Numbered from the stretch's first letter, positions 1 to 10,031 are shown. The stretch is 40,722 nucleotides of DNA from an uncultured Collinsella sp. (GCA_902494605.1 CABUUG010000004.1:1-40722), one strand, 5' to 3'. Numbers and translations are program-made. Notes: generated by a model not told the origin, from the letters alone.

Positions 1-3
1 ACC

Positions 4-20
4 GGACACACATTCTGTCC
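4..20. repeat. 17-bp dyad repeat, copy 1
   Basis: GGACACACATTCTGTCC has 5-bp inverted arms (GGACA/TGTCC). It recurs at 94-110 with one substitution. The two copies flank the terminator hairpin at 57-87. Function unknown: it could be a protein site or part of a repeat that continues to the left of the window. Confidence 0.5.
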
Positions 21-56
21 GAGCGGTTAAAAGCGGGCACGGAATTTAAACGGCTG

Positions 57-87
57 AAAAAGGGGCATCGACCTGCGCCGATGCCCC
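57..87 (-). terminator. Rho-independent terminator, minus strand
   Basis: A 9-bp GC-rich stem (GGGGCATCG with CGATGCCCC, 7-nt loop) is followed on the minus strand by five T. It lies downstream of the terminator-like hairpin at 135-175, so transcription leaving the LCP gene would meet two terminators in tandem. Confidence 0.7.
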
Positions 88-93
88 CAACGT

Positions 94-110
94 GGACACA
101 CATTTTGTCC
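94..110. repeat. 17-bp dyad repeat, copy 2
   Basis: GGACACACATTTTGTCC matches the copy at 4-20 at 16 of 17 positions and keeps the GGACA/TGTCC arms. Confidence 0.5.
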
Positions 111-114
111 TATA

Positions 115-245
115 AGCCGAACAAGTTGGCATGAAAAAGGCAGGGCATTGACCTTCTGGTCATGCCCTGCCTTTTGAATGACAAATTGTCGCTCTGGGCG
201 GCGCGCAGCGTCGAGCCGTTACGCGGGCTGGTAAGCCCGCGTAAC
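115..245 (-). repeat. Structured intergenic element, copy A
   Basis: First of four copies (others at 15699, 21689 and 28829). Hairpin P3 (218-245) has arms GTTACGCGGGCT and AGCCCGCGTAAC. A conserved linker lies around 176-212. Hairpin P2 (135-175) is closed by AAAAGGCAGGG/CCCTGCCTTTT with a TTCT loop (AGAA on the minus strand). P3 ends one base before the TAG stop of the LCP gene. On the minus strand P2 is followed by five T, so it should act as that gene's intrinsic terminator. The possible long-range helix seen in copies B and D is weak here. Confidence 0.75.
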
Positions 246-246
246 T

Positions 247-1482
247 CTAGTAGTTGGCCTCGTAGCCGTTGCCGTCGCCGGTGGGCTCTTCGTAGTAGTC
301 CGAATCGCTCGAATCGCTTGAGTCATCGGAATCGTCAGAGCTGACCGATGAGGTTGCGGTACCGTTTGCGTAGTCGTCAGACGTGTTGTTGTTCAGGTCG
401 CCGATCGTAGAGCTGGAACCGTCGGAAAGACCCATGGTGTTGGGACCCTTGGGATCCTTGCCGGCATCGACGCGCTCCATCATTTCCTTGAGCTCGTCCT
501 CGTAGACAAAGACGTAGCTCACTCCGTCGATCATGGTGCTGTCGTCGGCGTACGAGGGCAGGTTGGCCGAGTAGATACCGTCGACATCCATACCGCGCAT
601 GGCATTGACCGTAGCCACGATATCCTGAACGCTCATATCGGTTACGAGCATATCGGACAGCGAATTAACCAGGCCAAAGATCTTCGTGGCATCGAAGTTA
701 TTGAGAATCTGGTTGGCAAGGGCGCCAAGCACCTGACGCTGGTGGCGCATGCGCGTGTAATCGCCGTCGGCATAGGTGTAGCGGCAGCGGGCATAGGTAA
801 GGGCGGTGGCACCGTCCATATGCTGCTGGCCAGCGGTAATCTTAATATCCAGGTGCTCGGGGTCGTCAACATCATCGGTTGCGTTAATGTCGATACCGCC
901 AACCGAATCAATCAGCGCCTGCATACCGTCGAAGCTGACCTCGGCATAGTGGGAAATCTGAACACCGCACAGCTCGTTGACCGCCTCGACCATGGCCTCG
1001 GCGCCGCCAACGGTATGGCAGGCGTTGATCTTCATGGTCTCGCCCTTGTACTCGACCTTGGTGTCGCGCGGAACGGAAATGAGCGTCGCCTGCTTTTGCG
1101 TGGGGTCGATGCGTGCCAGGATAATCGAGTCGGCACGATACGTATCCTCGCCCGGACGGCCGTCGGTGCCAAGAAGCAGCACGTAGAACGGATCCTTTGC
1201 CTCATCGGTGTCAACCAGAACCCGACGCAGATTGTCGGTAATGACATTAGAATCGCCGAGCTTGCCCATAATGGTGGCAAACCACAGGCCGGCAGCGGTA
1301 GTGGCACTCAGCAGCACACCAAGCACGACAATGAGCGCGACGTGACGAATCGTGTGGCTACGACGACGTTGACGAGCGCGCTCGGAATAGCGAGCCACGT
1401 TATCGCGACTGTAGATCTTGGCCTGCGCACCAGTTGAGGGTCTTCGGGCGGTGGTATCCGCGAGGGGCTTTTTATTAAACAT
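247..1482 (-). CDS. LytR-CpsA-Psr (LCP) family cell-wall ligase
   Basis: 411 aa. LCP enzymes transfer lipid-linked anionic polymers (teichoic acid, capsule) to peptidoglycan on the outer face of the membrane. The protein has a basic cytoplasmic N-terminus, one membrane segment at about residues 45-70, then the LCP domain with the family signatures LLLGTDGRPGE, RADSIILARID and ISVPRDTKV; the arginines in these contact the pyrophosphate substrate in known family members. The C-terminal 60 or so residues form a Ser/Asp-rich low-complexity tail, probably disordered. ATG at 1482 sits 6 nt after AGG; a TTG two codons upstream is possible. It lies 12 bp after murA and is probably cotranscribed, giving a small cell-envelope unit. 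The polymer transferred cannot be told from sequence. Confidence 0.9.
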   Translation of the reverse strand: MFNKKPLADTTARRPSTGAQAKIYSRDNVARYSERARQRRRSHTIRHVALIVVLGVLLSATTAAGLWFATIMGKLGDSNVITDNLRRVLVDTDEAKDPFYVLLLGTDGRPGEDTYRADSIILARIDPTQKQATLISVPRDTKVEYKGETMKINACHTVGGAEAMVEAVNELCGVQISHYAEVSFDGMQALIDSVGGIDINATDDVDDPEHLDIKITAGQQHMDGATALTYARCRYTYADGDYTRMRHQRQVLGALANQILNNFDATKIFGLVNSLSDMLVTDMSVQDIVATVNAMRGMDVDGIYSANLPSYADDSTMIDGVSYVFVYEDELKEMMERVDAGKDPKGPNTMGLSDGSSSTIGDLNNNTSDDYANGTATSSVSSDDSDDSSDSSDSDYYEEPTGDGNGYEANY

Positions 1483-1494
1483 AGGCAACCTGTA

Positions 1495-2778
1495 TTAGTA
1501 GATGACGGGATCGGGGACGGTAGCATGCTCGACATGCGCGCCAAGCGCCTGCAGCTTTTCGACAAACTGCTCGTAGCCACGCTTGATGTGATGGATGGCC
1601 GAAACCTCGGTCGTCCCGTCGGCAATCAAGCCCGCTACGACGAGGGCCGCTCCACCACGCAGATCGGGCGAGGTAACCTGTGCACCCGAGAAGCCCTTGA
1701 CGCCATGAATCATGGCATGATGGCTCTCGATACGAATGTCGGCACCCATGCGCACCAGCTCAGAGGCAAACATAAAGCGATTCTCGAAGATGTTTTCGGT
1801 AATAACGGAACTGCCGTCGGCAAGGGCGGAGAGCACCATAATCTGCGCCTGCATGTCCGTCGGGAAGCCGGGGAACGGAAGCGTCTGGATGTCGACCGGC
1901 TTGATACGCTCGGCACGGCTCACATGGACGCCGTCGTCGGTACGCTCGCAATCGATGCCCATAAGCTCCATCTTCTTGAGCACCATGCCCAAGTGAATGG
2001 GGCAAAAGCCCGTGACATCGACACCGCGATCGTCGGCCATCAACGCACCGGCGACGATAAAGGTGCCGGCCTCGATGCGGTCGCCCACTACGCGATGGGT
2101 AACGGGATGCAGCTCTTCCACGCCCTCGATGGTCACGACAGGCGTACCGGCGCCGACAATCTTAGCGCCCATCTCGTTGAGCATGTTGGCGAGATCGACG
2201 ATCTCGGGCTCGCGGGCGGCATTGTCGATAACCGTGGTACCCTTCGCGCGCACAGAGGCCATGATGAGGTTCTCGGTCGCACCGACACTGGCGAACTCGA
2301 GCGTGACGGTGGTACCGCGCAGACCTTGGGGCGCATTAGCGTTGATGTAACCGTGGGCGGTATCGAACTCAACGCCCAGGGCCTCGAGACCAAGAATGTG
2401 CATATCGATCTTGCGAGCACCCAGGTTGCAGCCGCCCGGCATGGCGATCTTGGCGCGATGGAAGCGACCCAGCAGGGGTCCCATCACGGCTGTGGAAGCA
2501 CGCATCTTGGCAACGAGCTCGTAGGGGGCCTCCCAAGAATCGACCTGAGAGGTATCAATCTCGAGCGTGTGCTCGTCGAGAACATCGATCGTAGCGCCCA
2601 TGCCCTTGAGCACCTTGCCCATCACGTGGACATCGGAAATATCGGGCACGTTCTGCAGCGTCGTCTTGCCCGGCGCCAGAAGCGTTGCCGCCATGAGTTT
2701 GAGCGCGGAGTTCTTGGCGCCCGAGACGGGCACGGAGCCTCCGATGGCGTGGCCACCCTCAACGCGGATAATATCCAA
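1495..2778 (-). CDS. murA: UDP-N-acetylglucosamine 1-carboxyvinyltransferase (MurA)
   Basis: 427 aa, the usual length. MurA catalyses the first committed step of peptidoglycan synthesis: enolpyruvyl transfer from PEP to UDP-GlcNAc in the cytoplasm. The substrate-binding lysine and asparagine occur near the start in SGAKNSALKLMAA. The catalytic loop MPGGCNLGARKID keeps the cysteine that fosfomycin alkylates. The FENRF motif is present near residue 330. The usual IDRGY motif near the C-terminus reads IKRGY here. The start is TTG, with GAAAGGG seven bases upstream. It follows the atp terminator by 13 bp and is followed by the LCP gene. A promoter of its own is expected but none is obvious; read-through from atp is possible. 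Confidence 0.96.
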   Translation of the reverse strand: MDIIRVEGGHAIGGSVPVSGAKNSALKLMAATLLAPGKTTLQNVPDISDVHVMGKVLKGMGATIDVLDEHTLEIDTSQVDSWEAPYELVAKMRASTAVMGPLLGRFHRAKIAMPGGCNLGARKIDMHILGLEALGVEFDTAHGYINANAPQGLRGTTVTLEFASVGATENLIMASVRAKGTTVIDNAAREPEIVDLANMLNEMGAKIVGAGTPVVTIEGVEELHPVTHRVVGDRIEAGTFIVAGALMADDRGVDVTGFCPIHLGMVLKKMELMGIDCERTDDGVHVSRAERIKPVDIQTLPFPGFPTDMQAQIMVLSALADGSSVITENIFENRFMFASELVRMGADIRIESHHAMIHGVKGFSGAQVTSPDLRGGAALVVAGLIADGTTEVSAIHHIKRGYEQFVEKLQALGAHVEHATVPDPVIY

Positions 2779-2791
2779 GGTCTACCCTTTC

Positions 2792-2830
2792 AAAAAGCAT
2801 GCCCGGGGTGGCTGGGCCATCCCGGGCATG
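2792..2830 (-). terminator. Intrinsic terminator of the atp operon
   Basis: CATGCCCGGG and CCCGGGCATG form a near-perfect stem on the minus strand, followed by CTTTTT. It lies between the atpC stop and the murA Shine-Dalgarno sequence, so it separates the energy operon from the cell-wall genes. Confidence 0.85.
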
Positions 2831-2866
2831 ATGTGTTCGCAAATGGTCGAACGCTAAATCGTTTGA

Positions 2867-3259
2867 CTATTGGGCAAGCTTGAGCTTACACCATGCGATT
2901 TCATTATAGAGGTAGGCGCGGCGTGCATCATCCTCCGACAAATTACCCAGCTTCTCTTCAAAACCTTGAATATCAGCTTTAAGCTTGTCGGCATCGACGG
3001 TCGCCAAATCGCAAGCGCGCTCGGCGAGAACGGTCACGACATCGTCCGCAACCTGGGCATAGCCGCCGGCCACGGCAAACGTGTGGTCGACAGTGCCCAT
3101 GGCCTTATCGGAAACGCGAACGTAACCGCGGTCGATCGTGCAGATCTCGCTGGAGTGAGCAGGCAGAACGCCAAACTCGCCATCCGTGGACGGAATCGAC
3201 ACAAACGCAGCGTCGCCCTCATAGGCGCAGCTCACGGGGCACACGATGCGGATACGCAT
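2867..3259 (-). CDS. atpC: ATP synthase F1 subunit epsilon
   Basis: 130 aa. Epsilon belongs to the central stalk, couples gamma to the c-ring and can inhibit ATP hydrolysis. The N-terminal beta-sandwich (about 1-85) includes the family signature GEFGVLPAHS; the C-terminal part (about 88-130) is the helical hairpin. It begins 3 bp after the atpD stop and is the last gene before the terminator at 2792-2830, the standard order for this operon. Confidence 0.95.
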   Translation of the reverse strand: MRIRIVCPVSCAYEGDAAFVSIPSTDGEFGVLPAHSSEICTIDRGYVRVSDKAMGTVDHTFAVAGGYAQVADDVVTVLAERACDLATVDADKLKADIQGFEEKLGNLSEDDARRAYLYNEIAWCKLKLAQ

Positions 3260-3262
3260 AAC

Positions 3263-4716
<1,454 letters not shown>

Positions 4717-4717
<1 letters not shown>

Positions 4718-5625
4718 TACTGTTCCTCCAATGCTGAGGCTCCGCCGACGATCTCGTTAATCTCGGTCGTGATCGAAGCCTGGCGCACGCGACTATACGT
4801 GCGGGTAAGGGTCGAGATGATCGCGGTGGCGTTTTCCGTCGCGGAGTGCATGGCCTTGCGGCGTGCACCCTGCTCGGCAGCCGCCGAATCGATCAGGGCC
4901 TGGTAGATGACCGTCAGGATATAAGACGGCACAAGCTTGCCGAGAACATGCTCGGGAGAGGGCACGAACTCGAACATAGACGAGATGCGCTTAGGGGCGT
5001 CGGTCTCGTTCTTACGCGGACCGTGGGCCATAGCGATCATCTCGGGGTCGAGCGGCAACAGATGCTCGACGCGAAGCTCCTGATCCACGCGGTTCTTGGC
5101 GTGGTGGTAGACAAGCTCGACACGGTCAAGCTCACCGGCACGATACGCATCGCAGATATGAGAGGAGATCATGCGGGCCTGATTGAAATCGGGCTCAGAG
5201 GAGTTGCCCTCAAAGTGCATGACAACGTTTGCGCGGTCACGGAAATACGTGGCCGGCTTACGCCCGCACGCGATGATCTCGCATTCGATGCCGTCGTTCG
5301 CCCAAGAAGCGGCGAGCTTTTCGGCCGTGCGCTCCACCGTCGTATTGAAACCGCCGGCAAGGCCGCGGTCCGAGGCAATAACGACAATCAGGCCATGCTT
5401 GACGCTCTCATGCTTCTGCAGCATGGGATCGGTGCCCGAACAGGAGGCGTCGCCGGCGACCGTCAACATGACGTCGGTCAGCGCCTCCTTATAGGGCTCG
5501 GCCTGCTTGGAGCGATCGAGGGCACGACGAATCTTGGCCGTAGAGACCATCTCCATCGTGCGCGTGATCTGCTTGGTCGTGGTAACCGAGGAGATTCGCT
5601 TCTTAATGTCGCGAAGGTTGGCCAT
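4717..5625 (-). CDS. atpG: ATP synthase F1 subunit gamma
   Basis: 302 aa. Gamma is the rotor shaft inside the alpha3beta3 head. The conserved N-terminal helix reads LRDIKKRISSVTTTKQITRTMEMV, split here by family convention, and the C-terminal helix (about 245-290) contains the usual SATENAT pattern. The two long terminal helices form the coiled coil. The Shine-Dalgarno GAGGAG precedes ATG by about 13 bp and overlaps the end of atpA; the stop overlaps the start of atpD. Confidence 0.96.
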
Positions 5626-5630
5626 GGGGC

Positions 5631-7229
5631 TTAGTTCTCCTCTGATCCAGAAACATCCGAATGGTGCTTGGCCATGAACTGCTGCTTGAAGTCGCCGATG
5701 ACGCGCAAGAGCTCAGCCTTGGTGTCATCATCGATCTTCTTGGCGCGAACCTTGTCGAGCAGCGAACCAAAGCCATTGTCCATGTACTCGATGAGCTCGG
5801 CACGGAAAGGCAGCACGTCGGCGATCTCCAGGTCATCCAGGAAGCCCTCGTTGCCAGCGAACAGCGTAACGATCTGCTCGCCAACCTCAAACGGCTTGTA
5901 ACGCGGCTGCTTCAGGAGCTCGGTCATGCGAGCACCGTGGGTCAGCTGCTTCTGAGTAGCCTCGTCGAGGTCGGAGCCGAACTGCGTAAAGCCAGCGAGC
6001 TCCTGATAGGAAGCGAGGTCCAGACGGAGGTTGCCGGCGACCTGCTTCATGGCCTTGGTCTGCGCATCGCCACCGACGCGGGACACGGAGATACCCACGT
6101 CGACTGCCGGGCGCTGACCCTGGAAGAAGAGCTCGGACTGCAGGTAGATCTGACCATCGGTAATGGAAATGACGTTGGTCGGAATGTAGGCCGAGACGTC
6201 GCCGTCCTGGGTCTCGATGATCGGCAGTGCCGTCATGGAGCCGTAACCGTTCTTCTTGGACATCTTGACGGCACGCTCGAGCAGACGAGAGTGCAGGTAG
6301 AAGATGTCGCCAGGATAGGCCTCGCGTCCGGGCGGACGATGCAGCGTCAGCGACATCTGACGGTAGGCCACAGCCTGCTTGGACAGGTCATCGTAGATGA
6401 CGAGCACGTGGCCGCCGGGGTTGGTCTCGCTGGCGGGCTTGCCGTCCTCGCCGTTGTACATAAAGAACTCGCCAATAGCGGCACCGGCCATAGGCGCGAT
6501 GTACTGCATAGGGGCGGAATCGGCAGCGGTGGCCGAAACGATGATGGTGTAGTCGAGCGCACCGTGCTGAGCGAGGGTCTCGCGGATGTTGGCAACCGTG
6601 GAGGCCTTCTGGCCGATGGCGACATAGATGCAGACCATGCCCTTGCCGCGCTGGTTGAGGATAGCGTCGATGGCGATGGCGGTCTTACCGGTCTTACGGT
6701 CACCGATGATGAGCTCACGCTGACCGCGGCCAATAGGCACCATGGAGTCGATAGCGAGCAGACCGGTCTGAACCGGCTCGCACACCGGGGTACGATCGAT
6801 GACGCCGGGAGCCTTGAACTCGATGGGGCGACGGTGCGTAGCGACGATGTCGCCCAGGCCGTCGATGGGCTGGCCGAGCGGATTGACGACGCGGCCGAGC
6901 ATGGCACGGCTCACGGGGATATCCATAACGCGGCCAGTGGTGCGGCACTCGTCGCCTTCCTTGATGGAGTCGACGGCACCGAACAGAACGGCGCCGACCT
7001 CGTCACGGTCAAGGTTCTGGGCAAGGCCGAAGACGGTCTCACCGGTATCGGAGCTCTTGAACTCCAGAAGCTCGCCTGCCATGGCGCTCTTGAGGCCGGA
7101 GACGCGCGCGATGCCGTCGCCTACCTCATCGACCGTTGAAACCTCATGCGTATCGACCGTCGCGGAGAGGCTCGTGAGCTGCTCCTGCAGTTTCTTGGCG
7201 ATATCCTGGGCATTGAGGGTTTCGGACAT
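5631..7229 (-). CDS. atpA: ATP synthase F1 subunit alpha
   Basis: 532 aa. This is the non-catalytic nucleotide-binding subunit of the F1 head. The P-loop GDRKTGKTAIAIDAI lies at about residue 170-185, and the conserved run SVSRVGGDAQTKAMK at about 375. The arginine in the signature VGISVSRVGG supplies the arginine finger in the family. A strong GGAGGTG site precedes the ATG, which overlaps the atpH stop in TAATG. Confidence 0.98.
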   Translation of the reverse strand: MSETLNAQDIAKKLQEQLTSLSATVDTHEVSTVDEVGDGIARVSGLKSAMAGELLEFKSSDTGETVFGLAQNLDRDEVGAVLFGAVDSIKEGDECRTTGRVMDIPVSRAMLGRVVNPLGQPIDGLGDIVATHRRPIEFKAPGVIDRTPVCEPVQTGLLAIDSMVPIGRGQRELIIGDRKTGKTAIAIDAILNQRGKGMVCIYVAIGQKASTVANIRETLAQHGALDYTIIVSATAADSAPMQYIAPMAGAAIGEFFMYNGEDGKPASETNPGGHVLVIYDDLSKQAVAYRQMSLTLHRPPGREAYPGDIFYLHSRLLERAVKMSKKNGYGSMTALPIIETQDGDVSAYIPTNVISITDGQIYLQSELFFQGQRPAVDVGISVSRVGGDAQTKAMKQVAGNLRLDLASYQELAGFTQFGSDLDEATQKQLTHGARMTELLKQPRYKPFEVGEQIVTLFAGNEGFLDDLEIADVLPFRAELIEYMDNGFGSLLDKVRAKKIDDDTKAELLRVIGDFKQQFMAKHHSDVSGSEEN

Positions 7230-7705
7230 TAGGCTTCACCTCCGTACGAATTAGCAGAGTTTGCGAGGGTCTCCTGCGCGATGCGCAGCTGCGTCTTGAC
7301 GGAAATGTCACGACGCTCGCCGCGGGCCTCGAGCACCAGGCCGCCCACGATAGACGGGTCGACCTGCTCGATAAGGAATACCTTGCGGCCGAAGTCCTGC
7401 TCGCATTTCTTAGTGATGGTTTGACGCAGCTCGTCGTCGAGCGGGATCGCCGTGGTGACGGTCACGCCCACTACATCCTCGTCTTCCTCGGCAACATACT
7501 TAAAGGCAGCTGCCACCTTGGGAAGAAGGTCGAGCTGGTCGCGCTTGGACATGGTGTCGAGCACGGCGATGATCTCGGGGCTGGCAGAAGCCAGGCGCTC
7601 GATCATCTCGAGGTCCTCAAACACATGGTCCTCGGCCTTAGCGGCTTCCAGAAGGGAGCGCGCGTAGGTCTCGAGCACCTTGTCCTGATAGCGGCTAGTC
7701 GGCAT
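7229..7705 (-). CDS. atpH: ATP synthase F1 subunit delta
   Basis: 158 aa, somewhat shorter than the usual 175-180. Delta (OSCP-type) links the top of the F1 head to the b stalk. The N-terminal helical bundle (YARSLLEAAK, about 14-23) and the C-terminal signature IEQVDPSIVGGLVLEARG (about 112-129) are clear. Its ATG lies inside the last codons of atpF (11-nt overlap), so the two are probably translationally coupled. Confidence 0.93.
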   Translation of the reverse strand: MPTSRYQDKVLETYARSLLEAAKAEDHVFEDLEMIERLASASPEIIAVLDTMSKRDQLDLLPKVAAAFKYVAEEDEDVVGVTVTTAIPLDDELRQTITKKCEQDFGRKVFLIEQVDPSIVGGLVLEARGERRDISVKTQLRIAQETLANSANSYGGEA

Positions 7706-8297
7706 TCAGGCTACCTGCTTCCTGGATGTAGCGCTCGATGAGCTTCTTCTGCTCGGCATCGTCCTCGAGTGCCTCGCCCACGATCTTGGTGGCGACGGCA
7801 ACGGACAGGTCGGCGATGGAGCTCGCGGCACCGGCGTAAATGGACTTGCGCTCGTCCTCGACGGTCGTATGGGCCTTGGCGATGATCTCCTCGGCCTCCT
7901 TGTGAGCAGCCTCGATGATACGGGCGCGCTCGGACTCGGCGTCCTTACGGGCCTCGAGAACGATGTCGGCAGCCTGACGACGGGCGTCGGTGACGATCGA
8001 GTCGGACTCAGCGCGCTTGGCGATAGCCTCCTGCTTGGTCTTCTCGGCCTCGTCGAGGCTCTCCTCGATCTTCTTGCCGCGCTCCTCCATGGTTTTCATG
8101 ATGCCCGGCAGGGCGACCTTTGCCAGCACGATCCAGATGATCAGGAAGGCGATAAGCGCCGGGATGAACTCCGCCATCTTAGGGATGAGGATGTCCGCAC
8201 CGGCAGCGCCGTCCTCGGCGAACGCGGAAACCGGCATAAGCAGCGCGGCCGCGGACGCGGAGAGTGCGATCGCGCTCTTCTGGGATGAAAGATTCAT
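7695..8297 (-). CDS. atpF: ATP synthase Fo subunit b, with signal-peptide-like N-terminus
   Basis: 200 aa. Subunit b is the peripheral stalk. A single membrane segment at about 44-62 is followed by a long charged coiled coil to about residue 165, which contacts delta. Ahead of the membrane segment, residues 1-27 look like a cleavable signal peptide: polar start, hydrophobic run ALSASAAALLMPVSAFA, then AFA before Glu-Asp. The classical E. coli b subunit lacks this. Cleavage would leave a short external N-terminus, which agrees with the known N-out topology of b. Whether it is cleaved is inference. ATG follows GGAGCG. Confidence 0.93.
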   Translation of the reverse strand: MNLSSQKSAIALSASAAALLMPVSAFAEDGAAGADILIPKMAEFIPALIAFLIIWIVLAKVALPGIMKTMEERGKKIEESLDEAEKTKQEAIAKRAESDSIVTDARRQAADIVLEARKDAESERARIIEAAHKEAEEIIAKAHTTVEDERKSIYAGAASSIADLSVAVATKIVGEALEDDAEQKKLIERYIQEAGSLNAD

Positions 8298-8312
8298 ACT
8301 TGACGCTCCGTG

Positions 8313-8507
8313 CTATTTAACGATCAGCGCGACAACGAAGCCGATCAGAGCCAGAGCCTCGCCGAAGGCGGAGCCCATGATGAAGACGGTGAACACGCGG
8401 CCCTGGACCTCAGGCTGACGGGCCATAGCACCCGTAGCACCCAGAGCAGACAGGCCGATAGCAAGACCAGCGCCGATAACACCGAGACCGTAACCGATAA
8501 CTCCCAC
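8313..8507 (-). CDS. atpE: ATP synthase Fo subunit c (proton-binding ring)
   Basis: Only 64 aa, at the short end for this family. It forms a two-helix hairpin: helix 1 (about 4-26) is Gly/Ala-rich, the polar loop is ARQPE (29-33), and helix 2 (about 38-63) carries the ion-binding Glu50. The residue after Glu50 is Ala, and the helix-1 position that is Gln in sodium-binding rings is Ile17, so this should be a proton ring. The start is GTG at 8507 with AAAGGAGG four bases upstream; an in-frame TAA six codons before it rules out a longer form. Confidence 0.95.
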   Translation of the reverse strand: MGVIGYGLGVIGAGLAIGLSALGATGAMARQPEVQGRVFTVFIMGSAFGEALALIGFVVALIVK

Positions 8508-8523
8508 GATTCCTCCTTTGTCG

Positions 8524-8543
8524 TGCGTGTCTTATTTCACGCA
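8524..8543 (-). promoter_or_regulatory. Small hairpin just upstream of the atpE ribosome site
   Basis: TGCGTG and CACGCA can pair around an 8-nt loop, ending about 5 nt before the atpE Shine-Dalgarno sequence. The c subunit is needed in many copies per complex. A leader structure that keeps the site open is a plausible role, but this is inference. The rest of the 124-bp atpB-atpE gap shows no gene. Confidence 0.35.
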
Positions 8544-8631
8544 GGATAACCTTTTTATAACTGCCGGGCTCCATGGGTACGGGCACCGGCGGTTTAACGA
8601 ATTGCCTTACCTTTAAGGCGCGAACGGAAGA

Positions 8632-9435
8632 TTACTCCTCCTCCGCGACCTCCTCTGCCTCGGAGACATACACGGCGGTAAGGACCGTGAAGACGTAAGC
8701 CTGGATGGCGCCGACCACAAGCTCGATCGCATAGATCAGGATGAGGATGGCAAGCCAGGCCAGCGAAGGCAGGGCGCCGACGGCGTGGGCCGCGGAAACC
8801 TGCTGAAGCAGCGGCTGCATGAACATGCTCGCCATGATGGCGAACGAGCCCATGACCACGTGTCCTGCGAACATGTTGCAGAACAGACGGACGGCGAGCG
8901 TGATGAGGCGCAGGAAGGTCGAGAAAAGCTCGACGACCCACACGAGCACGTTCATCGGGAAGCTCACGCCCTGCGGGGCGAGGCTCTTGATGTAGCCGAT
9001 CACGCCGTGAGCCTTGCATCCGTAGTAGATGAAGTACACGAAGGCGAAAATGGCGAGTGCGGCGGTGGAGCCGATTGCGCCGGTGCCGGGCTTCATTCCC
9101 GGGATCAGGCCGATCATGTTATTGATCAGGATGAACAGGAAAAGCGAGCACAGGAACGGGAAGTGTTTCTTCCAGTTCTCACCCACGACACCCTTGCCGA
9201 TATCGTTCTCGACGTACTCGATGATGTACTCGAAACCGTTGACGAAGAAGCCCTTGGGAACCAGGGTCTGCTTCTTCTTGAACACGGCCAGGACGATCAG
9301 GAGCACGATCGTGGAGACGATCAGCCAAAACGAGTACTGCGTGATGCCGCAGCTCAGATCGCCCACGACAGGGGTGGAGCTGAACTCGCTGACCAGATGA
9401 TTAATCTCATCAGGCAGCTTTTCAAAAATTTCCAC
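8632..9435 (-). CDS. atpB: ATP synthase Fo subunit a
   Basis: 267 aa. Subunit a provides the two half-channels for protons next to the c-ring. Five to six membrane helices are visible. The essential arginine lies in LITLAVRLFCNMFAGHVVMG, the family signature in helix 4, and conserved polar residues follow in the last helix. The start is GTG at 9435, three bases after the atpI stop, with GAAAGG inside the end of atpI as its ribosome site. Confidence 0.95.
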   Translation of the reverse strand: MEIFEKLPDEINHLVSEFSSTPVVGDLSCGITQYSFWLIVSTIVLLIVLAVFKKKQTLVPKGFFVNGFEYIIEYVENDIGKGVVGENWKKHFPFLCSLFLFILINNMIGLIPGMKPGTGAIGSTAALAIFAFVYFIYYGCKAHGVIGYIKSLAPQGVSFPMNVLVWVVELFSTFLRLITLAVRLFCNMFAGHVVMGSFAIMASMFMQPLLQQVSAAHAVGALPSLAWLAILILIYAIELVVGAIQAYVFTVLTAVYVSEAEEVAEEE

Positions 9436-9438
9436 GAC

Positions 9439-9762
9439 TTACCTTTCGACCTCATGAGGATCTCGCAGCGCCTTGGCGACGCGAACCGCGCAGGCGGCCA
9501 TAAAGGCCACGAAGCCGATCGCCTCGCCCAGGAGGAACATGCGAAATGCCTCTCCGAACAACACAAACACAACCAAGGTAAAGACAAGCAACGCGATTGC
9601 CGAGACCGCGAGACTCACCATACCCTTGAGCATGTCCGCATTCTGCTTATCGTCAAGAACCGGCTTGAGCGTAAAGACAAAGGGAAGGAAGGCAATCGCG
9701 CCCGCGATGGCACCTGCAACGATAGCGAGCAGATCGGCTATCTGAAACACTGGCGTCCTCAC
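9439..9762 (-). CDS. Small membrane protein at the AtpI position
   Basis: About 107 aa with three predicted membrane segments (about 8-32, 48-68 and 76-97). Its place just before atpB is where atpI lies in F-type operons; AtpI helps assemble the c-ring or carries magnesium in some bacteria. Sequence similarity to known AtpI is not obvious by eye, so position is the main evidence. An upstream TTG (9825) lies before the expected transcript start, so GTG at 9762 (after AAAGGAAA) or GTG at 9750 (after GAGGACGCCA) is preferred. Confidence 0.65.
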   Translation of the reverse strand: MRTPVFQIADLLAIVAGAIAGAIAFLPFVFTLKPVLDDKQNADMLKGMVSLAVSAIALLVFTLVVFVLFGEAFRMFLLGEAIGFVAFMAACAVRVAKALRDPHEVER

Positions 9763-9811
9763 TTTCCTTTTTAACGCCTTACAGAACAGTTCCCGCCAAA
9801 CATTGGTGACT

Positions 9812-9839
9812 ATTGTACGAGCCAATCGCTAAAGTACAA
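9812..9839 (-). promoter_or_regulatory. Promoter of the atp operon
   Basis: On the minus strand TTGTAC (-35) and TACAAT (-10) are separated by 16 bp. Transcription should begin near 9805, about 40 nt before the first atp gene. The region 9840-10031 shows no gene and no convincing terminator for upp. Confidence 0.65.
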
Positions 9840-10031
9840 CCGAAAAAGCATCGGTTAATACGCACCTGTTCGTTTTCTTAAGACCTTCTTTATGCCGCAG
9901 GTACGGTAATACGTTTTTCTCGAACCCTGCAGGGCAAAACGTCCGTTAACAGGAGTGCGCGTGGTCGTCTTTTGCTCGCCCGCGCGCACCATTTCTTCGT
10001 ATTTTCGACGTTAGCCGGTATGGCCCAGAGA

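Noticed and set aside
9763..9825. TTG start at 9825 for the first atp gene
   Set aside because: It lies upstream of the expected transcription start of the promoter at 9812-9839.
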